A stretch of 27,290 nucleotides of DNA from an uncultured Megasphaera sp. GTDB taxonomy: Bacteria; Bacillota; Negativicutes; Veillonellales; Megasphaeraceae. The DNA lies in the NCBI GenBank assembly GCA_900548635.1, contig URLP01000006.1, positions 1-27,290 on the forward strand, read 5' to 3'. Position 1 is the first letter of the stretch; every line of letters starts with the position of its first letter. Under the pieces are notes generated by a model. The model made no database searches and was not told the origin of the DNA. It saw only the letters and a program-made list of their open reading frames with translations. Position numbers and translations under genes: made by a program. This document shows positions 1 through 7,500 of this stretch, one piece after another.

Positions 1-749
1 TGCAGTACATAGGCAGGCCGGAGCAGATCGAAACGGATGCCTCGTGGCTGACCGTCGTCCTCGATGCGACGGGCCTCGGCCGCATCGGCAGCGTCGAAAA
101 GCTGGTCCGCGGCAAGGTCCTCAATATCGACCACCATATTTCCAACGAGCATTTCGCCCAGTGGGAATATGTCCGGCCGGACTGCGCGGCAACAGGGGAA
201 ATCCTGACCTATCTCTTCGACCTCTGGCACTGCAGCTGGAACGAAGCCATGGCCGACGCCCTTTACACGGCGATTGCCACGGACTGCGGCTTCTTCAAGT
301 TCAACAATACGACGGGCCATACGCTGCGCATGGCAGCGCTCCTTGTCGACAACGGCGCCCGGCCCGACGTCATTTCGGACCACCTCGACGCCCGTTCCCT
401 GGAAAAGCTCCAGGCCCTCTCGAAAGTCCTGGAACACCTGGAACTCTTTGCCGACGGCCGCATTTCCTGCCTCTCCTATACGCCGGAAGTCCTCAAGATC
501 ACCGGTGAGCACACGGGCATGTACATCGATTATGCCCGCAACGTCAAGGGCTCTCAGGTCGCTTTTACCGTAAAATACGTGAGCGATAAAGAAACGCGGG
601 TCAGCCTGCGCTCGAAAGGCATCGACGTCAATGCCGTCGCTGCCGTCTTCGGCGGCGGCGGTCACGTCCGTGCGGCGGGCTGCACCATCGACAAGCCTTT
701 GGCTGAAGCGAAGAAACTCATCGTAAAGGAACTTGAGAAGCGCTTATGA
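1..749 (+). CDS. nrnA: DHH-family phosphoesterase, NrnA-type (5' end cut by window)
   Basis: This is the C-terminal 248 residues of a DHH/DHHA1 phosphoesterase, read in the frame whose first full codon starts at base 3. Motifs seen in order are LDATGLGRIG, the metal-binding NIDHH signature, TDCGFFKFNNTT (the family usually has TDTGSFRF), and the DHHA1 substrate loop GGGGHVRAAGC near the end. NrnA enzymes degrade nano-RNA (2-5 nt) and dephosphorylate pAp in the cytoplasm. The stop codon overlaps the truB start as ATGA (746-749), so the two are translationally coupled. The order nrnA-truB-ribF is the standard Firmicute arrangement downstream of infB-rbfA, which supports the assignment. The N-terminal part with the first DHH aspartate motif lies before the window. 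Confidence 0.93.
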   Translation, partial: QYIGRPEQIETDASWLTVVLDATGLGRIGSVEKLVRGKVLNIDHHISNEHFAQWEYVRPDCAATGEILTYLFDLWHCSWNEAMADALYTAIATDCGFFKFNNTTGHTLRMAALLVDNGARPDVISDHLDARSLEKLQALSKVLEHLELFADGRISCLSYTPEVLKITGEHTGMYIDYARNVKGSQVAFTVKYVSDKETRVSLRSKGIDVNAVAAVFGGGGHVRAAGCTIDKPLAEAKKLIVKELEKRL

Positions 750-1627
750 TACACGGAATCATCAATGTCTTAAAACCGACAGGCATGTCGAGCCACGATG
801 TCATCGGCTGCCTGCGCCGCATCTACGGCATGAAGAAGATGGGCCATGCCGGCACGCTGGATCCCCTGGCGGCCGGCGTCCTGCCCGTCTATGCCGGCCT
901 TGCGACGCGCCTCATCGAGTACGGCGACAGTGACATCAAGGCCTATCATGCGGAGTTCGCCCTGGGCCTGGCGACGGATACGGAAGACAGTACGGGCAGC
1001 GTCGTCGGGACGGCTCCTGTACCGGACCTTTCGGCTGACGACGTACGCCGCGCCCTTTCGTCCTTCGTCGGCGACATCGAGCAGGCGCCGTCCAAGTATT
1101 CGGCCATCAACGTCAACGGTGTCAAGGCCTACAAGCTGGCCCGTCAGGATGTGGACTTCACGCTGCCCGTGCGGCACGTAAAGATTCATGAACTGGAGCT
1201 CCTTTCCTTTGACGGCCGGCGCGGCACCTTTGCCGTGACCTGCTCCAAAGGGACCTATGTCCGCTCCCTGATCCGTGACCTCGGCACGGCCCTTGGCACC
1301 TGTGCCTGCATGACTTATCTCGTGCGCACCCGGGCCGGCCTCTTCACGATTGACGAGGCAGCGACGCTGGAAGAACTGGAACAGGATCCGCTTTCCTACG
1401 TCCGTCCGGCCGATATGGCTATCCAGAACCTGAAGAAAGCGAACTGCTCGGTGAAACAGTGTGCCTATCTGCTCCAGGGGCGGCCTGTGCCCTTTGCCGG
1501 GCCCCATTTGTCTACAGGCGATGTCATCCGCGTCTACGGGCCGGACAAACGGCTCATGGGCATCGCCCACTACGAAAGCGAACACCATATCCTGCGGCCC
1601 CATAAGATGTTCGCAGAGGGATTGTGA
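746..1627 (+). CDS. truB: tRNA pseudouridine(55) synthase TruB
   Basis: A 293-residue enzyme that isomerises U55 in the T-loop of tRNAs. The start HGIINVLKPTGMSSHDV is the conserved TruB opening. The catalytic aspartate is D39 in GHAGTLDPLAAGVL. The motif YSAINVNGVKAYKLAR (canonical YSAxKxxGxxxYxxAR) and the segment CSKGTYVRSLIRDLG follow, and a PUA-like C-terminal tail is present. Length is normal. The ATG overlaps the nrnA stop by four bases. The ribF start lies 11 bases after its stop, so the three genes form one operon. Nothing is unusual apart from the N in YSAINVNG, where lysine is common. Confidence 0.97.
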   Translation: MIHGIINVLKPTGMSSHDVIGCLRRIYGMKKMGHAGTLDPLAAGVLPVYAGLATRLIEYGDSDIKAYHAEFALGLATDTEDSTGSVVGTAPVPDLSADDVRRALSSFVGDIEQAPSKYSAINVNGVKAYKLARQDVDFTLPVRHVKIHELELLSFDGRRGTFAVTCSKGTYVRSLIRDLGTALGTCACMTYLVRTRAGLFTIDEAATLEELEQDPLSYVRPADMAIQNLKKANCSVKQCAYLLQGRPVPFAGPHLSTGDVIRVYGPDKRLMGIAHYESEHHILRPHKMFAEGL

Positions 1628-1638
1628 GGTAACGAACG

Positions 1639-2565
1639 ATGGAAATATTCCACTCCTTTCAGGAAATAAAAGGCTTTACGGGAGCCGTCGTCGCCCTTGG
1701 CACGTTCGACGGCGTCCACCGGGGCCACCAGATGGTCATGAAAACGGCCATCGCCCGGGCCAAAGTCCGGGGCGTGAAGACCATGGTCGTCACCTTTACG
1801 GCCCATCCCTTCTCGGTCCTCTGCCCGGAAAAAGAACCGCTGCGTTTGGCGACGATCGGCCAGAAAGCAGACTATATCGAAGCCGTCGGCATCGACGGCC
1901 TGGTCCTCCTGCCCATGAGCGAAACGCTCCTCAAGGAATCGCCGGAAGAGTTCTGTCAGAACCTTTTGACCTATATTCATCCGTCGGCTGTCGTCGTCGG
2001 CTCGAATTTCACGTACGGCGCCAAAGCTGCGGGCAATACGGAAACGCTGAAATTCTTCATGAGCCAGTACGACATCCCCGTCGTCGCCCTGACCCTCCTG
2101 GAACGGCCGGGCCGGACGACGCCCATCAGCAGCACCGTCATCCGGCGCCTCATCCAGATGGGCCACATGGAAACGGCAGAGAACCTCTTAGGGCGGCCTT
2201 TCGCCCTGGCCGGCACCGTCGTCCCCGGCGACCATCGGGGCCGGAAGATCGGCTTTGCCACGGCGAACATGCTCATCCCCGTAAACATGGCCATCCCGCC
2301 GGACGGCGTCTACATTACAGAGCTCTGCTGGGACGGCAAACGCCATCCGGCCATGACCAACATCGGCGACAACCCGACCTTCGAGAACCAGTACCGCCGC
2401 ATCGAGACCCACGTCTTTGACTGGGATGCCGACCTCTACGGCAAAAGCGTCAGTCTCCTCTTCCGCAAACGTTTGAGAGGGGAAGAGACCTTCACATCTG
2501 CTGACGAACTGGTCGCTCAGATGAAAAAAGACGAAGCTGCAGCGCGCCAGTTCTTTCAGGTATAG
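1639..2565 (+). CDS. ribF: Bifunctional riboflavin kinase / FMN adenylyltransferase
   Basis: A 308-residue enzyme that makes FMN from riboflavin and then FAD from FMN in the cytoplasm. The N-terminal nucleotidyltransferase domain shows GTFDGVHRGHQ (residues 21-31, the HxGH-type adenylyl-transfer motif) and the ISSTVIRR motif near residue 158. The C-terminal flavokinase domain shows GRKIGFATAN (the family usually has GFPTAN, so the proline is replaced by alanine), NIGDNPTF and the FDWDADLYG segment. Length is typical. It is the last gene of the nrnA-truB-ribF operon. In many Firmicutes rpsO follows; here a repeat region follows instead. Confidence 0.97.
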   Translation: MEIFHSFQEIKGFTGAVVALGTFDGVHRGHQMVMKTAIARAKVRGVKTMVVTFTAHPFSVLCPEKEPLRLATIGQKADYIEAVGIDGLVLLPMSETLLKESPEEFCQNLLTYIHPSAVVVGSNFTYGAKAAGNTETLKFFMSQYDIPVVALTLLERPGRTTPISSTVIRRLIQMGHMETAENLLGRPFALAGTVVPGDHRGRKIGFATANMLIPVNMAIPPDGVYITELCWDGKRHPAMTNIGDNPTFENQYRRIETHVFDWDADLYGKSVSLLFRKRLRGEETFTSADELVAQMKKDEAAARQFFQV

Positions 2566-2569
2566 TTTG

Positions 2570-2603
2570 TAGTCGTATATTGTAAGGGCTCGCACGTAGC
2601 GAG
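2570..2603 (+). repeat. 34-bp tandem repeat, copy 1
   Basis: First of two adjacent 34-base copies that differ at three positions. It begins five bases after the ribF stop. It contains the GGGCTCGCACGT core of the REP-like palindrome, but its right arm is not completed because copy 2 begins there. Confidence 0.85.
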
Positions 2604-2640
2604 TAGTCGTATACTGTAGGGGCTCGCACGTGGCGAGCCC
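2604..2640 (+). repeat. 34-bp tandem repeat copy 2 with REP-like palindrome
   Basis: Second copy (2604-2637). With the following CCC it forms an 8-bp perfect hairpin, GGGCTCGC (2620-2627) and GCGAGCCC (2633-2640), around a 5-base loop. No T-run follows, so it is a weak terminator at best. The outer pattern GTAGGGGC...GCCCG recurs on the opposite strand at 17224-17251, which suggests a dispersed REP-like element rather than a gene-specific terminator. Confidence 0.7.
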
Positions 2641-2682
2641 GTCAAGATAAAAAAATAATAATAAAAATATTAAGATTTTATT

Positions 2683-4290
2683 ATGAATAAAGTGAAAAAT
2701 ATTAGGGGGGGGGTACATGGGAACTTTAAGATTTCTGTTGTTGCTCCATCGTCCCAGTTATATACAAAAATTGAACAATTTCTGCCTGCAACGCAGAAAT
2801 GGAAGCTGGCCCAGATTGATCTAATTGATGGCACTATGGCTGATGTAGCGGATCGAATCCGGAAGAGCGTTCGGGACGGACGGGATGCCGTGATTTTGTG
2901 GGAACCCATGGCATCAGCGATTGCTGCAACATATCCGCGGCAACGGATTTTTGTCGTTCAGCCCAGTGTCCTCGATTTGTTGAATTGTGTCCGTCAGGTT
3001 CCCGAGGGGAAATCCTGCGGCGTCATCATTCCTCTTTCGCTGCGCGCCTATTATGATGATTTAGAAGTGCAGTTCAAGGCGATGGGGGTCACTTTTTATT
3101 GTCTGGCCTCCGATACGGATGAACGGGCTCTGCGGGCTTCTGTTCATCAGGCAGCCCTTTCCGGTATCCAATGGCTGGTTGTCAGTGCAGGCGTTGAAGA
3201 CTACGTTCGCGCCGAAGGCATGGAATATATCACCTTGCAACCCGAGTGGGGCGGCTTGGTACGGGCTTTTTCCGAAGTATTGTGGAGCTTGCGCCAGTCT
3301 AGATTGTCGCAAAAGAAGGCGCCTTCTTCCCTGTGGGGGATGACCGCTTATTACCATTTAGATGACATCATCGGCCATTCACAGATGATGAAACAGGTCA
3401 AATGCTTGTCCCGGATTTACGCGGCCAGTGAATCGACCATCCTCATTACCGGGGAATCGGGCACAGGAAAAGAAATGCTGGCTCAGGCTATCCATAATAT
3501 GAGCAGCCGGCGTCAGGGACCGTTCCTTGCCATCAACTGCAGTGCTGTCTCAGAAAGCCTCTTGGAAAGCGAACTTTTTGGCTATACTGGCGGATCCTTT
3601 ACAGGAGCCCGCCGCGAAGGCCGTGAAGGCCTTTTTGAAGCGGCCAATGGGGGAACGCTATTCCTCGATGAAATCGGGGACATGCCGTATGACTTGCAGA
3701 ACTATTTGCTGCGGGTCCTGCAGGAACGCTGCATTCGCCGCCTTGGCTCTCATCAGGCCATTCCCGTCGATGTTCGCATTATCGCCGCAACCAATAAGGA
3801 TTTAGAACAAGCCGTCCAGGAACATCGCTTCCGGCTGGACCTCTATTATCGGCTAGCTGTCCTGCTTATCCACGTGCCGCCCTTGCGCCAGCGCAGTGCG
3901 GATATTCCCGTCATAGCCCAAGCACTGCTCCAGCGGTTCAATGCCCAGTATGGACGGCACCATGAGCTGGGCCAAGACGTCATCGATTATTTCCAGACCC
4001 TTCCCTGGCCGGGCAATGTCCGCCAGTTGGCCAATACCATCGAACGCCTGTCCCTGGTCGTCCGTAAGGAAAAGATTACCTTGCCCGACTTAGCCTGGGT
4101 CCTGCCCAATCCGCCCGTCGTGCCGGACAAGAATGTCCGCGACCGGAATCTCAAGGCCATGACGTATGATTACATTGAAAAACTGTACCAAGACGGTAAA
4201 AGCGTATCGGATATCGCCAAAGAACTCGGCATCAGCCGCTCGACGATTTACCGGATGCGGCAAAAATATCAAAATAAAAAAGAAAATTAA
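2683..4290 (+). CDS. PrpR-type sigma-54-dependent transcriptional activator
   Basis: A 535-residue enhancer-binding protein. Residues from about 15 to 205 resemble the PrpR_N sensor domain (opening KISVVAPSS), which binds small-molecule signals such as methylcitrate in PrpR. The AAA+ domain follows, with Walker A GESGTGKE at residues 257-264, the sigma-54 contact loop GSFTGA near 304 (canonical GAFTGA, Ala to Ser) and Walker B TLFLDEIGDM near 325-335. A C-terminal helix-turn-helix reads SVSDIAKELGISRSTIYRMR (about 506-525). The only in-frame starts upstream of the sensor are ATG 2683 and GTG 2692, and neither has a good Shine-Dalgarno. A run of nine G (2705-2713) lies inside the first codons and sets the frame. 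ATG 2717 has ideal spacing to the G-run but is out of frame. The signal is unknown. The nearest downstream target candidate is the adhesin gene. Confidence 0.88.
   Translation: MNKVKNIRGGVHGNFKISVVAPSSQLYTKIEQFLPATQKWKLAQIDLIDGTMADVADRIRKSVRDGRDAVILWEPMASAIAATYPRQRIFVVQPSVLDLLNCVRQVPEGKSCGVIIPLSLRAYYDDLEVQFKAMGVTFYCLASDTDERALRASVHQAALSGIQWLVVSAGVEDYVRAEGMEYITLQPEWGGLVRAFSEVLWSLRQSRLSQKKAPSSLWGMTAYYHLDDIIGHSQMMKQVKCLSRIYAASESTILITGESGTGKEMLAQAIHNMSSRRQGPFLAINCSAVSESLLESELFGYTGGSFTGARREGREGLFEAANGGTLFLDEIGDMPYDLQNYLLRVLQERCIRRLGSHQAIPVDVRIIAATNKDLEQAVQEHRFRLDLYYRLAVLLIHVPPLRQRSADIPVIAQALLQRFNAQYGRHHELGQDVIDYFQTLPWPGNVRQLANTIERLSLVVRKEKITLPDLAWVLPNPPVVPDKNVRDRNLKAMTYDYIEKLYQDGKSVSDIAKELGISRSTIYRMRQKYQNKKEN
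2705..2713 (+). repeat. Nine-G homopolymer in the 5' end of the sigma-54 activator gene
   Basis: Nine consecutive G lie between the upstream in-frame start codons and the sensor domain. With nine G the ATG at 2683 is in frame with the activator; eight or ten would put it out of frame. The run could also serve as a Shine-Dalgarno for ATG 2717, which here opens a 35-codon out-of-frame ORF ending at 2824. One extra G at 2719-2721 would put that ATG in frame. Confidence 0.6.
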
Positions 4291-4295
4291 TACTC

Positions 4296-4330
4296 AAAAG
4301 GTGCTGTCTTTATGTGGCAGTGCCTTTTGT
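4296..4330 (+). terminator. Rho-independent terminator after the sigma-54 activator
   Basis: Arms AAAAGGTGCTG (4296-4306) and CAGTGCCTTTT (4318-4328) form an 11-bp stem with two G-U wobbles and an 11-base loop. The stem itself ends in U and is followed by a T-rich stretch. It starts five bases after the stop codon. Confidence 0.65.
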
Positions 4331-4371
4331 TATTATATCTTGTCTCAGTATAATGTTTTTTGCCATAAAAC

Positions 4372-4388
4372 TGTTGCATTTAGCAACA
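4372..4388. promoter_or_regulatory. Inverted repeat upstream of the adhesin promoter region
   Basis: Perfect 6-bp arms TGTTGC and GCAACA separated by ATTTA. It lies about 35 bases upstream of a TATAAT box (4423-4428), a typical position for an activator or enhancer site. The bound protein is unknown; the neighbouring PrpR-type activator is a candidate by proximity only. Confidence 0.4.
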
Positions 4389-4422
4389 ATATGACACTTT
4401 TATACGCGTTGCAAAACGAGGC

Positions 4423-4501
4423 TATAATGGCATAATAGACCCATCTATTTGTAATTCTCTCTATTTGGCATAAATATTTCATATATTTAATTTATGAAAT
4501 A
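4423..4501 (+). promoter_or_regulatory. Candidate promoter elements and 5'-UTR hairpin of the adhesin gene
   Basis: Three overlapping signals are visible. A TATAAT box at 4423-4428 has only a poor -35 (TTATAC, 17 bp upstream). A partial sigma-54 match, TGGCA at 4466-4470 with TTTCA at 4477-4481, keeps the correct GG-to-C spacing but the -12 dinucleotide is TC instead of GC. A 9-bp perfect inverted repeat TATTTCATA (4475-4483) and TATGAAATA (4493-4501) sits just before the Shine-Dalgarno GAGAGGGG. The true start site cannot be chosen from sequence alone. Confidence 0.35.
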
Positions 4502-4524
4502 TATTTAAAGAGAGGGGATGTCCT

Positions 4525-7500
4525 ATGAATAAAATCTTTAAAATTATTTGGAGTAAAGCAAGAAATTGTTATGTCGTCGTCTCAGAATTGGCCAAGAGCC
4601 ATGACGATGGCCATGTACGTCGCAGCCACAGCGGATGTTGTCGTAAAGCCGCTGTTCTGGCAGCCTTTGTCCTGACGACGTCGTTAGCTGGTACATCAGT
4701 GTGGGCCCAGACGGTCACAACGGATACGCAGGCCACCAACAAGAACAATGCAGCGGCCAGCCAGGCTGTCAACATTGAAAAGAACACGGATGCCACGGCC
4801 CAGGGCAGCGATGCCTATGTGACCTACGACAGCGAAGGGAACCTGATTGCCGGCAAGAACAACGAAGTAGTCAAGATCCAGACCGATACCAAAGCCGGCT
4901 ATACCCGGATGGAAAACCAGCCGGAAAATGTGGTTATGGGTACCCGCAACGGGGTGGGGACGTTTACCCATGCCACGGATACGGTGAAACCGGTTACCGA
5001 TAATACGTCCTATTCTTATGAAGATATCGATACCAAGTGGATTACCACGAAAGTGTATAATCCGGCAACGAAGCAGTACGAAGAAAAGCAGATTAAGGTA
5101 TACAGCCTGGTGCCCGGACAATATATGGATGACGCCCACAATGTGCGGGCCAAATCCCCGGAGCGGGCGTACTATTCCAGTGATGCAGATTACAACAAAG
5201 CAGTGGAAGTCTATAACAACGTGGCCACGTATATCGGCACGGACAGCAGCAGCAAGTCCTACTATGTGAGCGGCGCCACGGCGGTGGGTATCGATAACAT
5301 TGCGGAAGGAACGAATTCCACGGCCCTGGGCAACAAGGCCAAAGTGCTGAATGCGCCCTCCTCCTATTATGTGGACGGCGATGGCAAACTGACCAGCGTA
5401 GAAGCCAATGCCCGGTACTGGCTGGACGATCAGGGAAATATCACCACCACCCGGTCCGGCTACTATGCTTCTGACGGAACCTTCGTAGACCGCTACCTGA
5501 TGGTGCCCCGGCTGACCGATTCTTCCAATGCCGTAGCCCTGGGCAGCGATGTGCTGGCCGCGGGCCGCAGTGCCGTGGCCATCGGTCATGATACCCATTC
5601 CAAGGAATACAGTGTGGCCATCGGGGAAGCTGACAACACGGATTACAGCGCCGTAGCCATCGGGTATACCAACCGGGCCCAGTACCACAGTGTGGCTGTA
5701 GGCAGCAAGAATGCTGCGGACGGCTATTATTCGCTGGCACAGGGGGACAGCAATACCCTGAAGGGCGATTACAGCAGTGCTGTAGGCTATACCAATACGG
5801 TCAATGGGGAAAGCAGCGACCGGAAAGCCAGCAAGAGCCATGCCTTTGGTTCAGAGAATACGATTAAAGGCGATTATAATTTAGCCGCTGGCGACAAGAA
5901 TAGCATTGATAAAATTTCCGGCATGGCCGTAGGTGTCGGCAATCAGATTTCCATGGACCATAATCAGGGAAACAGCAACCCCATCAATTTGGACAATCAG
6001 AGCGGAGATTACAGCATTGCCGTAGGCCTCGGAAATAAATCTGAAAAGAATGCCCTAGTTATTGGCAAATACAGCAGTGCCCTTCATGACGGCAGCATCG
6101 CTATCGGCAACTCGGTCAATGCAGAGTCTAACAATAACAATGGTGCTACCGATTCTATTGCTATCGGCACGGGTTCAAAGGCCATGACAATGGATTCTAT
6201 CGCCTTTGGTCACGGGGCCACGATTGGCAATAATAATTCCCAAAAGTTCAATGGAGCCATTGCCATCGGTAAAGGCGCTGACGCAGAAAACGAACAGAGC
6301 CTTGCTATCGGCTATGAAGCCTATACGGGAAATAATAAAGATGTAGCGACGAACAAAGATGGTAGTATTATCGCCATCGGTACGAACGCGCAGGCTATGG
6401 CCGGCTACGATATTGCCATCGGGGCCAAGGCTAGTACAGCTAGCTCCAAGACGAGCAATAGCGGTGGTAGTGCAGTTGCTATCGGCTATAATGCTGTCAT
6501 AAACGATGGCGCACAGCGCAGCGTGGCCATGGGGGCTAACGCTTCGGTTGCGTTGAATGTTCAGGATGCAGTGGCTCTGGGCAGTCAGTCTTATGTGGAA
6601 CAGAATCAGGGAGCTAATCATCAAGGTGGCTATGACCCATCAGCAAAAGGAATTGCTCACGGCGATGCCAACAGTTCCACAAAAGACCCAGTCTGGAATT
6701 CGACTCTTGGACCTATTTCCGTGGGCAGTGCATCGCACTGGGATAATACGACAGGAACTCAAACTGCACAGCAGACCCGCCAGATTACCAATGTGGCAGC
6801 CGGTAAAGAAGATACGGATGCAGTCAACGTGGCCCAGCTGAAGGCAGTTCAAAGCCAGTCTGCAAGTGCTGACAGATATGTAAAGAGCGGCAGCATCAAT
6901 ACGAATAATGGTACGTTGAGCCTGAAGGTTGAAAATGTCACCGATCCGGTAGAAATCACAGGGCTGACGGACTACCAGCTGGATACGGATACGACTAAGA
7001 CGAAGTATGATGCAGGAACGCATACCCTGACGCTGGCAACGAAAGATACGATGAATGGCGGTAAGGCAGGTGCAAGTGTAACCTTTACAGGCATCGCCAA
7101 CACGGCTGACGTAGAAGCCGCTAAGACGGAAGTAGCAGAAGGTACGAACGTGTCTGTCGGGGAAAAGACAGCAACAGACGGCCATACCATCTACACCGTG
7201 AATGCGAAGGATACGACAGTATCGGCTGATGACGATAACCTGGTTCTGACGACAACACCGAATACGGAAACAAATGTAACTAATTACGGACTGAAGCTGG
7301 CTAATACAGTTACCATCGGCAGTGGGGACAATACACATCCGGTGACGGTGGATGGAACGACGGGACAGGTAACAGGGCTGCAGAACACGACACTGGATGT
7401 AGCAGGATTTGCGACATCCCACCGTGCAGCGACAGAAGAACAGCTGAAAGCAGTCCAGGATACTATTACCAGTAAAGATACCGGTGGCTTCGGACTCAAG

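Noticed and set aside
4696..5841. Long minus-strand ORF of 381 codons inside the adhesin gene
   Set aside because: It is antisense to in-frame adhesin repeats, has no family resemblance and no start signal. It reflects codon bias.
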